A stretch of 19,501 nt of DNA from Lachnospiraceae bacterium (GTDB taxonomy: Bacteria > Bacillota_A > Clostridia > Lachnospirales > Lachnospiraceae). The position numbers and the translations under genes were made by a program. The DNA lies in assembly GCA_009774655.1 (NCBI GenBank), contig VSOD01000023.1, positions 1 through 19,501 of the forward strand. The letters run 5' to 3'. Positions 6,045 to 14,122 of the stretch are shown one piece after another (within the stretch, counting starts at the first letter, position 1; every line of letters starts with the position of its first letter). The notes below the pieces were generated by a model, which worked only from the letters and a program-made list of their open reading frames with translations, was not told where the DNA came from and ran no database searches.

Positions 6045-6572
6045 TTACCGCAGCAGAAATCCTTCCTTCTCAAGCGCTTCGACAACGGCTTCCAATATCT
6101 CTTCCTGCTCGGCTTCTATCGTGTGGAAATGAATCCCCTGGGTCAGGTCCGTCAGCGGCTTCGTTCCGTATTCTTTCACCCTGCACATGAATTTCCGCAC
6201 GTCGGCCCGGCTGCGAATGACCAGACCGCCCACAAGCCGGCCGTAGATCTCATGCTCCACGATCACATCAAGGACGCTTCCGCCGGCGTCCACGATGCAG
6301 TCCAGCTCTCTCACGATATCCTCCCTGTCATGCTTCACCTTGACGACTCTTCGGCACCGCCTGCGCTCCGCCGGCTCCGCATACAGCAAATAACCTCTGT
6401 TTGTCGAGATGATATTCTGATAGGAAACGCGAAGGAGCGCGATATCCTGTACGATCACCTGTCTGCTGACCCCCATACGCGCGGCAAGCTCCGTCCCCGA
6501 AACAGGCCCCTGCTCCCGCCGCAAAGTTTCCATGATCTTTTCTCTTCTTGCTTCACCTTCCATATCCTTCAC
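6045..6572 (-). CDS. niaR: NiaR-type transcriptional repressor (HTH plus 3H domain)
   Basis: The 175-residue protein has an N-terminal helix-turn-helix (GTELAARMGVSRQVIVQDIALLR, about 24-46) and a C-terminal 3H domain with its histidines in VKHDRED, VEHEIYGRLVGGL and GIHFHTIE. This is the layout of NiaR (YrxA), the metal-dependent nicotinate-responsive repressor of NAD biosynthesis and niacin uptake in Firmicutes. Length is typical. No NAD genes are in the window, so it likely acts on distant operons. The start is uncertain: GTG 6572 has aggaac a few bases upstream, whereas ATG 6563 is three codons later. A promoter with TTGTTT, 17 bases, TATGAT lies just upstream on the minus strand. Confidence 0.9.
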   Translation of the reverse strand: MKDMEGEARREKIMETLRREQGPVSGTELAARMGVSRQVIVQDIALLRVSYQNIISTNRGYLLYAEPAERRRCRRVVKVKHDREDIVRELDCIVDAGGSVLDVIVEHEIYGRLVGGLVIRSRADVRKFMCRVKEYGTKPLTDLTQGIHFHTIEAEQEEILEAVVEALEKEGFLLR

Positions 6573-6624
6573 CGTTCCTATGATTTTATCTTATCATAAT
6601 TGACTAAATAAGAAAAAACAATGC

Positions 6625-6653
6625 TTTACATTTGGCGAGACATATGTTATTCT
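6625..6653 (+). promoter_or_regulatory. Promoter of the cold-shock gene
   Basis: TTTACA (6625-6630) and TATTCT (6648-6653) are spaced by 17 bases with TG one base before the -10. The leader of about 45 bases starts with ttgacaaagtca, in which tgac and gtca can form a small hairpin at the 5' end. Confidence 0.65.
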
Positions 6654-6703
6654 ATCAATGTTGACAAAGTCAGCTTATTTATTATTTTTTGGAGGTATGT
6701 ACG

Positions 6704-6904
6704 ATGAACAAAGGTACAGTAAAATGGTTCAATAACCAAAAGGGCTACGGATTCATTTCCGATGAGCAGGGTAACGATGTTTTCGTTCATTACTCAGGAC
6801 TTAACATGGAAGGCTTTAAATCTCTCGAAGAAGGCGCTGCTGTTGAGTACGAAGTAGTTAATGGCGAAAAAGGTCCTCAGGCCGTAAACGTAACAAAATT
6901 ATAA
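6704..6904 (+). CDS. Cold-shock protein (CspA family)
   Basis: The 66-residue product is a single cold-shock domain: KGTVKWFNNQKGYGFI holds RNP1 (KGYGFI) and DVFVHYSGL holds RNP2 (VFVHY), followed by VEYEVVNGEKGPQAVNV. These proteins bind single-stranded RNA/DNA and melt RNA structure. ATG 6704 is chosen because ggagg lies 8 bases upstream; the longer frame from 6689 starts before this site. The gene is monocistronic with its own promoter. Two overlapping inverted repeats follow (6899-6922 and 6908-6945) and a strong terminator lies at 7013-7034. Confidence 0.97.
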   Translation: MNKGTVKWFNNQKGYGFISDEQGNDVFVHYSGLNMEGFKSLEEGAAVEYEVVNGEKGPQAVNVTKL

Positions 6905-7012
6905 GAAACATCGTTCTTATAATCACATAATCACTATTACGATGTGCCTTTTCTTAAATATAAATGATGAATTTTATTTAGAATTTGCAATATTGTCATA
7001 ACGGATTAGAAG

Positions 7013-7042
7013 AAACCTGTCTTACGACAGGTTTTTTTTATT
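7013..7042 (+). terminator. Intrinsic terminator downstream of the cold-shock gene
   Basis: aaacctgtc (7013-7021) and gacaggttt (7026-7034) form a 9-bp stem with a ttac loop and a long T run. It lies about 110 bases after the csp stop and probably ends that transcript. Confidence 0.9.
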
Positions 7043-7144
7043 ATCAAAATAATTCTATCCAGCGTCAATATTATGTTACTTTTAGCGGATACAGTATCGT
7101 CTTCGCTAATATAGTGTTATCTTTCTGTAATATAATTATAGATT

Positions 7145-7172
7145 TTGTCGGTAAAAAATACTATAGTATATA
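7145..7172 (+). promoter_or_regulatory. Possible promoter of the leader or small RNA before the DUF3842 gene
   Basis: TTGTCG (7145-7150) and TATATA (7167-7172) are separated by 16 bases. The start would be near 7179, giving an RNA of about 100 bases to the terminator at 7243-7276, or the mRNA of the DUF3842 gene on read-through. Confidence 0.4.
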
Positions 7173-7178
7173 CAGGCT

Positions 7179-7276
7179 TGATCACGGAAGTCAAGTCGGT
7201 TATAGCAATTCCGGAAGAATTCCCCTTTTACACAAGCGAGAGCCTCGAAGGACCCAAACCTTCGAGGTTTTCGTTT
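7179..7276 (+). ncRNA. Untranslated leader or small RNA ending in an intrinsic terminator
   Basis: The stretch holds no credible gene but contains a hairpin (cttga at 7187-7191 with tcaag at 7191-7195 region), the palindromes ttccggaa and gaattc, and a strong terminator stem. It sits between a possible promoter and the DUF3842 gene, so it may be a transcription attenuator/riboswitch-like leader or an independent small RNA. I could not match it to a known riboswitch class by eye. Confidence 0.35.
7243..7276 (+). terminator. Intrinsic terminator upstream of the DUF3842 gene
   Basis: cctcgaagg (7243-7251) and ccttcgagg (7259-7267) form a perfect 9-bp stem with a 7-base loop, followed by ttttcgtttt. 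It lies 66 bases before the next start codon on the same strand, suggesting attenuation or the end of a small RNA. Confidence 0.85.
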
Positions 7277-7341
7277 TCAGGATTTGCATTTCTTACTGTT
7301 TTCGGGGAATCAACCTGGCCTGACAGAACTGGAGGATACGC

Positions 7342-7746
7342 ATGAAGATTACCATCATAGACGGACAGGGCGGCCGCATCGGCCGCACCGTCATCGAACA
7401 GCTTAAGAAAAAACACGAACATCTGGAACTCTACGCCATCGGCACCAACAGCGCCGCCACCGCCGCCATGCTCAAGGCAGGCGCAGACTACGGCGCCACC
7501 GGAGACAACGCGCTGATCGTCAATGCCGCCGACTCCGATCTCATCGTCGGTCCTGTCGGCATCATCTTCGCCAACGCCCTCCTCGGAGAGATCACACCTG
7601 CTGCCGCCACCGCTGTCAGCGCCAGCAGAGCCTTCAAAATACTGATTCCGGTCAACCGCTGCAATCATTATATTGCCGGCCTGCAGGAAGCTCCCATGGG
7701 CGACTACATCCGCAGCGCGGTGGAGAAGATCGAATCCTTCCTATAG
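7342..7746 (+). CDS. DUF3842 family protein
   Basis: The 134-residue product starts with a Rossmann-like nucleotide-binding pattern (MKITIIDGQGGRIGRTVIEQL, G-Q-G-G-x-I-G) and matches the DUF3842 family, widespread in Clostridia and of unknown function. Further conserved parts are AIGTNSAATAAMLKAGAD, VNAADSDLIVGPVGII and the end IPVNRCNHYIAGL. ATG 7342 has ggagg 6 bases upstream. Its last 6 bases overlap the 3' end of the convergent metallophosphoesterase gene. A terminator in the leader suggests controlled read-through. A cofactor-binding role is plausible from the fold, but no reaction can be named. Confidence 0.88.
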   Translation: MKITIIDGQGGRIGRTVIEQLKKKHEHLELYAIGTNSAATAAMLKAGADYGATGDNALIVNAADSDLIVGPVGIIFANALLGEITPAAATAVSASRAFKILIPVNRCNHYIAGLQEAPMGDYIRSAVEKIESFL

Positions 7747-8358
7747 GCCTGTCCCTTTTTTCGGCGGATATTCTACGATACAGTACTCGAAGCCGTTGAC
7801 AATGGTCGTCTTCCCGTAACTGTCCTCCCGCTTGAACTTCCTGCTGTAATTGGCGTGCACATGGCCGTGGAAGAAGAAAGACGGCTCATATTTCTCAAGC
7901 AGCGTCCGGAAGACCTTGAACCCCCTGTGGGGCAGGTCTTCCAGGTCGTTTACCTGGTAGGCAGGCGCATGGGTCACAAGGATATCGAATCCCCTGTGCC
8001 TCCACAGCTTATAACGCAGTTTACGCACCCGTCTGCACATACTCTTCTCCGAATACTGGTTGCTGGCCCGCGGAATATATTCCATGGAACCGCCCAGCCC
8101 CAGGATACGGATACCGTCGTGCACATAGATATCGTCTTCAATGCAGATACAGCCGTCCGGCGGCGTCTTCTCATACTTGTCGTCATGGTTCCCCCTGACA
8201 TAAAGCAGCGGCACGTTGCATAACGTCACAAAGAACGACAGATAGGAGGGCGACAGGTCGCCGCAGGAAATGATAAGGTCAATGTCTTTCAGTTTATCCG
8301 GTTCATAGAAATCATACAGGTATTTTGATTTTTGATCGGCAAGTACCAGGATTTTCAT
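7741..8358 (-). CDS. Metallophosphoesterase with altered first metal motif
   Basis: The 205-residue product has the calcineurin-like phosphoesterase motifs GDLSPS, GNHDD, THAPAY and GHVHANY, expected to hold a two-metal centre. The first motif, normally D-x-H, reads LADQKSK: the aspartate is present but the histidine is replaced. This may be a property of the subfamily rather than damage, since the frame and other motifs are intact. ATG 8358 begins one base after the stop codon of the upstream gene (TGA 8362-8360), and its ribosome binding site (ggagga) is inside that gene, so translation is probably coupled. The substrate is unknown; a nucleotide or cyclic dinucleotide would fit its operon partners (inference). 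Confidence 0.88.
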   Translation of the reverse strand: MKILVLADQKSKYLYDFYEPDKLKDIDLIISCGDLSPSYLSFFVTLCNVPLLYVRGNHDDKYEKTPPDGCICIEDDIYVHDGIRILGLGGSMEYIPRASNQYSEKSMCRRVRKLRYKLWRHRGFDILVTHAPAYQVNDLEDLPHRGFKVFRTLLEKYEPSFFFHGHVHANYSRKFKREDSYGKTTIVNGFEYCIVEYPPKKGTGL

Positions 8359-8359
8359 G

Positions 8360-10339
8360 TCATGTAGCTCCTCCGTTCTCTGCCGCTGCATCCTTCCCGG
8401 GCGCGGCGCTTTTCTCTGTGCCGGATTCGTCTACTCTGATCCCCTGGAACTCAACAAGCGCCCTGGCATCTTCTGTCAGTTCATCCACATCGGGAATCTT
8501 CCCGACCACATTCTCCGCCAGCCAGTCCATGGTGATGATCTCGTCCGGCTGCAGACTCCGTCCCTTCTCACACTGCAAAACACCGCCCTGCGCGTAGATC
8601 GGGCCGTCAAAAGGATGGAAAGCGCCGGCCCGTATGGAGTTTTTCAAAAATTCAATCAGTCTGCTTGTTCCGTGCGGCATGGACTTCGAGCAGATGACGT
8701 CGATCACATCCGCCGACATCCCCCACCAGTAGTTGACCGCCTTCTTCCCTTTCTGCGCATCCGCCTCCGTGCTGCCGCCGCTGAAGATATTCCTCACCAT
8801 CTGCTCGTAGAATTTTCCCCAGTGCCAGATCGGCGTCGCCAGATTCTCCAGCGTCCCGTCATCCCGTTTCAAATAAATGCCGTATTCTCTGGATGCATTG
8901 CCGGGCGTGATCATATCATTATCCGATACGAAAACGATCCCCTCCTGATCCAGCTTCTCCCGCGCATCCGTCCCTTTGACCTTCGTCCACACCAGATGGA
9001 TCTCCACATAGGGATTGATCATCTTGGCGCCCAGCGCGAACGCGTTGATATTGGCCATGGCTCCATAGATGGGGTAGTCCGCCACATAACCCAGCCTGTC
9101 GGCCCTGGACAGCGCTGCGGCGATGGCCCCCAGCAGGAACTTGGACTCATACATCCTCGCGTAATAGGTGCAGATGGAGGAATAGGACATCATAATCGAA
9201 CAGTTGTATATCTTCACCTTCGGATGCTGGATCGCGGAGCGCACACTCTGGTTTACCATCTGCGTTGCCGTGGTAAAGATCAGCTCGCAGCCTGCCGCCA
9301 CCGCCAGCTCGATCGCCGCTTCCACCTCTGCCTCCGAGTCCGCCTTGTCGAAGGCCATCGTCTTGATCCGGCCACCGAACGTCTGCTCCAGATAATGCCG
9401 GCCCAGCTCGTGGGCATAGGCCCAGCTGGAAGTCTCTATCGTCTTCGTGTAAATAAACGCTATTTTCAGGGAATCCGGCACGCCCGCCGATATCAGCTTA
9501 TTCAGAAGCGTGGCCTTGACCTGTTCCGGATTCTGTACAAGCTCAACCTGGCTGCCCTGGTCGGCCAGCGTGATCTCCGTCCACATCTTCTGCAGCGCCT
9601 TTAAGATCTCTCCTTCCGACTGGCTCTTCACCTTATCATAGCCGTAGATCTCCACATAGATCAGGAAAGCGTCGGACACGTTGATATCCAGATTCTCTCC
9701 GTGCTCTTTGTGAAACGCCCGCTCGAAATTGTAGCAGGCAAAATGCAGATTCATCCTGTCGTCGTCGCTCCAGACCTCGTCCTCCTTCTTGCCCATAAGT
9801 TTTAAGAGCTTCTTATAGCTGCCCTCTCTCGTAAAGCAGACGTCATAGCTGCGGGACACCTCATAGAAGTCCAGAAACTCAAAATACAGGCGGTTCTCCT
9901 TATCATCCGTCTTCTTGGGAACCAGACGGGTGACCGAGGCCGCGATGCTGTATGTCTGCAGATACTTCATGACACTGACACGCTTATTGCCCTCCTGCAC
10001 ATAGAACTGGTTCATAAATTCATAAGCCACGATGGGATCGCTGATCCCGTCCTCGATCTGATGCTTGTAGACCGCCGCCCACTTCATGCCGAATTCCGAT
10101 TCCTCCGGAAGAAGCGGCATGAAATTATTGGCGAACGCATTCGAACGCCCCACCGTCTTCGTCCCTACGATCTTGGAAAGCGGAATATCCATGATGCCGA
10201 TATTCTCCATCCCTGCCACTTCCGTGTAAGACATGATCTCATCCAATACCGGAAGATAAGGGTATTCGCCCTTAGTGAGCGCAGCCCGATAACTGCGCCG
10301 CCCCTGTCTTAACGCTGCTGTATAATCATTAGTTGCCAC
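8360..10339 (-). CDS. Cytoplasmic BMP/PnrA-type ligand-binding protein with a ParB-like N-terminal region
   Basis: The 659-residue protein has no signal peptide or lipobox. Residues about 44-128 resemble a ParB/sulfiredoxin-type fold: IPLSKIVG, R-x-N-A-F, DPIVAYEF and the loop EGNKRVSVMKYL (117-125), akin to the G-x-R-R loop of ParB CTPase domains. A helical region follows (130-285). From about 290 the BMP/PnrA (basic membrane protein) fold starts: LKIAFIYTKTIETSSWAYAHELGR, ELIFTTATQMVNQSV, YNCSIMMSYSSICTYYARMYESKFLLGAIAAALS, GYVADYPIYGAMANINAFALGA. Classical BMP proteins are exported nucleoside-binding lipoproteins, so an intracellular version is best read as a sensor. GTG 10339 is used because ggagg lies 8 bases upstream. 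It lies in an operon with signalling genes. Confidence 0.85.
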   Translation of the reverse strand: MATNDYTAALRQGRRSYRAALTKGEYPYLPVLDEIMSYTEVAGMENIGIMDIPLSKIVGTKTVGRSNAFANNFMPLLPEESEFGMKWAAVYKHQIEDGISDPIVAYEFMNQFYVQEGNKRVSVMKYLQTYSIAASVTRLVPKKTDDKENRLYFEFLDFYEVSRSYDVCFTREGSYKKLLKLMGKKEDEVWSDDDRMNLHFACYNFERAFHKEHGENLDINVSDAFLIYVEIYGYDKVKSQSEGEILKALQKMWTEITLADQGSQVELVQNPEQVKATLLNKLISAGVPDSLKIAFIYTKTIETSSWAYAHELGRHYLEQTFGGRIKTMAFDKADSEAEVEAAIELAVAAGCELIFTTATQMVNQSVRSAIQHPKVKIYNCSIMMSYSSICTYYARMYESKFLLGAIAAALSRADRLGYVADYPIYGAMANINAFALGAKMINPYVEIHLVWTKVKGTDAREKLDQEGIVFVSDNDMITPGNASREYGIYLKRDDGTLENLATPIWHWGKFYEQMVRNIFSGGSTEADAQKGKKAVNYWWGMSADVIDVICSKSMPHGTSRLIEFLKNSIRAGAFHPFDGPIYAQGGVLQCEKGRSLQPDEIITMDWLAENVVGKIPDVDELTEDARALVEFQGIRVDESGTEKSAAPGKDAAAENGGAT

Positions 10340-10395
10340 GGCATTACCCTCCTGTTTCCATATCCTTTATGGTTACTGTATTTTTTCATGCATTC

Positions 10396-12273
10396 CTATC
10401 TTACCATCTCATTCCCGAATTGAAAAGCCGTTTTGCCGGAAAGCATATCATAGAGCTGTCTGCATGCTTCCTGTCTGCCTTCCGCAAAAGCCTGCCTGAG
10501 CCGTTCAGCGATCTGTGCGTCCCTGAGTCTTGCCGTCAGCAGCGGTGAAAAACGCCTGCCCTCCAGAGATATGGCCGTCCTGACCGCCTCGTCAAAGGTC
10601 ATTTTCGCTCCGGTAAAAAGGTACTGGGCCTCGGTCACGTTCTCCAGCCAGTCGATCAGCCCGATTACATCCACCATCTGCCGCTCCGGGCACTGCAGTC
10701 TTCTGTAAGTCTCCGGGTAGCCGCCCGAACCGTCATACCAGCTGTGATGTCCAAGCGCCGCCACCGCATAAGACTTTGTGGACGCGCACTGTGCCAGACA
10801 GGTGCTGCCCTGTACCGTGTGCAGGCCTGCCATCTCGTATTCTTCCTCGAACCACTGCCGTCCTGTCTGTGCATACAGATTGATAAAATTGATCTTACCC
10901 GCATCGTGGAAAAGACCGCAGCCCCACGCATAATCCGACACCGCCTTCTGCTTCGCCGCCCTGTCCTCTATCGCGCAAATCTCAGGAATATCATCAAAAA
11001 AGGCCGGCTCCTCCGCCAGAATGATGCTGCAGAAAGCCGCTGCCGCCCTTGCCACAGTGTAAGACTGGATATAGATATCCGGCGCAAACCGCAGCAACAG
11101 TCTCAACAGAAACTCCCCGTAGGTAACGCTGCCCTTTGTCTCCACGAAGCTGCACGACAGCTGCCGCAGATAAAAGAAAAGCAGCTCATTCTCCGGCGCA
11201 TCCGGAAAGACATCCACATAATCCAGTATTCTCTCATAAAGGCTCTCAATATATTCCTCCCGCGGCAAAACAAGCTCAGGATACTGAACCAGATACTGAC
11301 AGTAAAAGGCCGGCAGAGAGATCAGGCCGTACATGGTTTCCTGCGAAAAGTCGGTAATATCCGCCGCATCCATCAGACCTTCCATCTTCGTCAGCAGCCC
11401 GTCCAGAGTATCCAGCCCGCAATAGTAGGATATGGCATAATATGAGAAGGCAGAATGAATCGGCATCTGTTCGCCCCGTTCGGCCGCCTCCTGCATACGC
11501 GTCTGGTACACGATATAGACCGACTCCATAACGGCTTCCACATCCTCCGCCGACATGACATGATCCTTGTGAAAAGATATGCTGCTGGCCATCTGTCTGT
11601 GCACCATGAATATATATCTGTCCCAGGGCAGGTCCGGTTCCATCTCCTGATAATATTTATCCTGCAGGATCTGCAGGGACTGTTTCACACGCCGGATCTT
11701 CTCGCTGTGCGAGGCAAACTGCCCCAGCGACATATTGGCGCGGGCGCGCAGGATATAGGCTCTGGTATCCTTGTCTTTAATCTCGTCAAAATATTTCAGA
11801 TAGGCGCCGGCTTCCGTAAAGCAGAGCCGCATCCTGGACATATAGTAATCCACCATGGGCATCTCCAACCCCAGCAGCCTGCTGCACAGGTTGTTCCGGC
11901 CGATCCCCAGCCAGTAAAGTTCCCGGATCATACCATTTTGGTCCTTCTTAAGCCTGGCCAGACTTAAGAGCGCCCGGTGGATCTGACAGAACAGTCCCGT
12001 GTCCAGCTCCTCTCCTACCTGAAAAAGACGGCCGGCGAATTCCTGCAGCCCGGCAAGCTCCGTCTCTCCGGCCTCCGGCAGATTATCCAGCAGCGGAAAA
12101 AGCCCGGCCCGCAAAAGTTCCATGTTGCGCACGATCTTCCGCTCAATCTGCTCCCTGTCAGACGCCAGTTTCGCGCTGTAGTCCTCGAAGGAGCATCCTT
12201 CCGTCTTCTTCCGCGCCGCCAGCACAGCGATATCTTTTAAATTTGCAATATATTCTTCCTGATACGGCTGCAT
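10396..12273 (-). CDS. HD-GYP-like domain protein with long helical N-terminal region
   Basis: The 625-residue product has about 430 residues of helices, possibly TPR-like repeats, then an HD-GYP-type domain: FHDAGK (H456-D457), GLHTVQGS (H485), LGHHSWYDGSGGYP (H509-H510, GYP 518-520). HD-GYP enzymes hydrolyse cyclic di-GMP. Here the first metal histidine expected before the HD pair seems replaced (QSYTVARAAAAF), and the DG-x-GYP loop has an extra glycine, so activity is doubtful. No membrane segment is seen. ATG 12273 is preferred because gagggg lies 5 bases upstream; an earlier ATG overlapping the kinase stop codon (TAATG) has no ribosome binding site. It lies 65 bases after the kinase gene and is probably its downstream partner. 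Confidence 0.82.
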   Translation of the reverse strand: MQPYQEEYIANLKDIAVLAARKKTEGCSFEDYSAKLASDREQIERKIVRNMELLRAGLFPLLDNLPEAGETELAGLQEFAGRLFQVGEELDTGLFCQIHRALLSLARLKKDQNGMIRELYWLGIGRNNLCSRLLGLEMPMVDYYMSRMRLCFTEAGAYLKYFDEIKDKDTRAYILRARANMSLGQFASHSEKIRRVKQSLQILQDKYYQEMEPDLPWDRYIFMVHRQMASSISFHKDHVMSAEDVEAVMESVYIVYQTRMQEAAERGEQMPIHSAFSYYAISYYCGLDTLDGLLTKMEGLMDAADITDFSQETMYGLISLPAFYCQYLVQYPELVLPREEYIESLYERILDYVDVFPDAPENELLFFYLRQLSCSFVETKGSVTYGEFLLRLLLRFAPDIYIQSYTVARAAAAFCSIILAEEPAFFDDIPEICAIEDRAAKQKAVSDYAWGCGLFHDAGKINFINLYAQTGRQWFEEEYEMAGLHTVQGSTCLAQCASTKSYAVAALGHHSWYDGSGGYPETYRRLQCPERQMVDVIGLIDWLENVTEAQYLFTGAKMTFDEAVRTAISLEGRRFSPLLTARLRDAQIAERLRQAFAEGRQEACRQLYDMLSGKTAFQFGNEMVR

Positions 12274-12338
12274 ATCTTCCCCTCTCACAGACGGCTGCCA
12301 CCTGCTTCCCCGCGGCAGTTGCTCCTGCACTGCAGACA

Positions 12339-14111
12339 TTATGTAAACTGCCGGTACAAAATCTCCTGCAGGCGGCTCGGTTCCACCGGCTTCGAAATAT
12401 GTTCGTTCATGCCTGCTTCCTTCGCCTGCCGTACGTCTTCCACAAAGGCGTCGGCCGTCATGGCCACGATCCATACCGCCTGCGCATCCGCGCGTTCCAT
12501 CTGCCGGATGCGTCTGGACGCCTCATGACCGTCCATCACCGGCATATGGATGTCCATGAAGATCAGATCGTAATAGCCTTCCCGGGAGGCCCCGAATTTC
12601 TCCACGGCTTCGGCGCCGTCGCAGGCCACCTCCACCTGTGCCCCCGTTACCGACAAAAGCTCCAGAGCAATCTCCTGATTCAGCTCATTATCCTCCACGA
12701 GCAGGATATGGCGGCTGCTGTAATCCCTGTTCCCGTCAGCCTGACCCTCCTCCTCATGAATACCGCCTGTCAGCTCCGCCAGCGTACTCAGAAGCCGGCT
12801 CTTGAACAGCGGACAGGGCACGAAGGCATTGACCCCGGCGCGAGTCGCACGGTATTCCGTCTGTACCCAGTCCGTCTCCGATACGAGCAGGATCGGGAAT
12901 TCCCTTCCGGCCAGCTGCCGCACATGAGTGGCAAGGTTTAAGACGGGCATATCCGCAAGCTCCTCTCCCAGAAGCATGGCACAAGGCATATGGCCCTCGT
13001 ACTGCGCCTCGGTCAGCCAGGTCACCGCCTGAGCGCCGTTCTCTATCTGTACCGGCATCAGACCGCTTTCCCGCACATATCTCGCCATCTGCCCGGACCG
13101 CTCTTTGCGCTTCTCCGCAATCAGCACCTCCGCCTTCTCCGGCAGATGCAGAGCCGCCGGGGACTGCGGCGCAGTCGTCAGCGGGATGCGCACGGTGAAG
13201 CAGCTGCCTGCTCCCTCCTCGCTCTCCACCAGAATCTCCCCTTCCATGCGCTCCACCAGATTCTTGACAATCGACATGCCAAGCCCCGTACCTTCGATCT
13301 TACTGGTGGCCTCGCTGTGCACCCGCTCGAAGGGATCGAAGATCTTCTCCAGAAATTCCTGGCTCATGCCGATGCCGTTGTCCTTACAGTAAAAATCCAG
13401 CCACACCTTCTGCCGCTCCGGCTCATCCGTCCCGGCGGATTCGGCAAAATGCTGCGCGAACCGCACTTCTATCTCTCCTTCATTCTGTGTATATTTCACC
13501 GCATTGCCGATGATATTCACCAGAATCTGCCGCAGATGGAGCGGATCTCCCAGCAGGCTTTCCTCCTCGATGCGGCCGATCTCGATCCGCAGCGTCTGAT
13601 TCTTCTGCGCCGCCTGCGGACGGACGATTACCGAGATATCATGGATCAGGTCCGCCAGTGAGAAGTTCTCCTCATTCAGGATGATACGGCCGCTGTCAAT
13701 GCGCGACATGTCCAGTACATCATTGACCAGACTCATCAGGTGGACCGCCGCCGTCTGAATCTTCCCCAGACAATCCTGCACCCTGGCCTTCTCGTCAATG
13801 TGAGACAGGGCAATGGAAGTCATGCCCATAATGGCATTCATGGGCGTGCGGATATCGTGGGACATATTGGACAAAAAACGGCTCTTGGCCTGATTCGTCT
13901 CTTCCGCCGCCTGCAGTGCATCCTCCAGCTCCCTGTTCTTTCTTTCAAGTGCTGCCATATACTGTTCCTGCGTTGCTGCAGGATCCATGCTGCTTTTCGT
14001 GCTTTCCATACCGTGCTCCATACCTCTTCCATATGCAGATTCTTTTTCGACGCATCGAATCATCAGTTTCCGGCCCAGCGGCCGGTCACCCATCATTCGA
14101 TGTGCAGGCAT
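12339..14111 (-). CDS. Soluble hybrid histidine kinase with two receiver domains
   Basis: Up to 590 residues: a coiled coil (about 45-75), the dimerisation/phosphoacceptor domain with SHDIRTP (H85), and an ATPase domain with NAVKYT, DNGIGM, FDPFER and GTGLGMSI. A degenerate receiver follows (about 335-450, no phospho-aspartate and a cysteine where the conserved lysine should be). A full C-terminal receiver comes last: LVEDNELNQEIA, MDIHMPVMDG and SKP. No membrane helix or sensory domain precedes the coiled coil, so input probably comes from a partner protein. The start is uncertain. ATG 14111 would be almost leaderless given an extended -10 (TGCTACAAT, plus 14123-14128), whereas ATG 14009 has ggag 6 bases upstream and keeps all domains (556 residues). 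Confidence 0.92.
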   Translation of the reverse strand: MPAHRMMGDRPLGRKLMIRCVEKESAYGRGMEHGMESTKSSMDPAATQEQYMAALERKNRELEDALQAAEETNQAKSRFLSNMSHDIRTPMNAIMGMTSIALSHIDEKARVQDCLGKIQTAAVHLMSLVNDVLDMSRIDSGRIILNEENFSLADLIHDISVIVRPQAAQKNQTLRIEIGRIEEESLLGDPLHLRQILVNIIGNAVKYTQNEGEIEVRFAQHFAESAGTDEPERQKVWLDFYCKDNGIGMSQEFLEKIFDPFERVHSEATSKIEGTGLGMSIVKNLVERMEGEILVESEEGAGSCFTVRIPLTTAPQSPAALHLPEKAEVLIAEKRKERSGQMARYVRESGLMPVQIENGAQAVTWLTEAQYEGHMPCAMLLGEELADMPVLNLATHVRQLAGREFPILLVSETDWVQTEYRATRAGVNAFVPCPLFKSRLLSTLAELTGGIHEEEGQADGNRDYSSRHILLVEDNELNQEIALELLSVTGAQVEVACDGAEAVEKFGASREGYYDLIFMDIHMPVMDGHEASRRIRQMERADAQAVWIVAMTADAFVEDVRQAKEAGMNEHISKPVEPSRLQEILYRQFT

Positions 14112-14122
14112 TCTTTTACGTT

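Noticed and set aside
6985..7323. Plus-strand open frame of 112 codons between csp and DUF3842
   Set aside because: It runs through two strong terminators and an AT-rich non-coding stretch, lacks a ribosome binding site and looks like no protein family.
8357..9604. Plus-strand open frame of 415 codons
   Set aside because: It lies antisense to the BMP-type gene and shows the His/Arg/Leu-rich composition typical of a GC-rich shadow frame.
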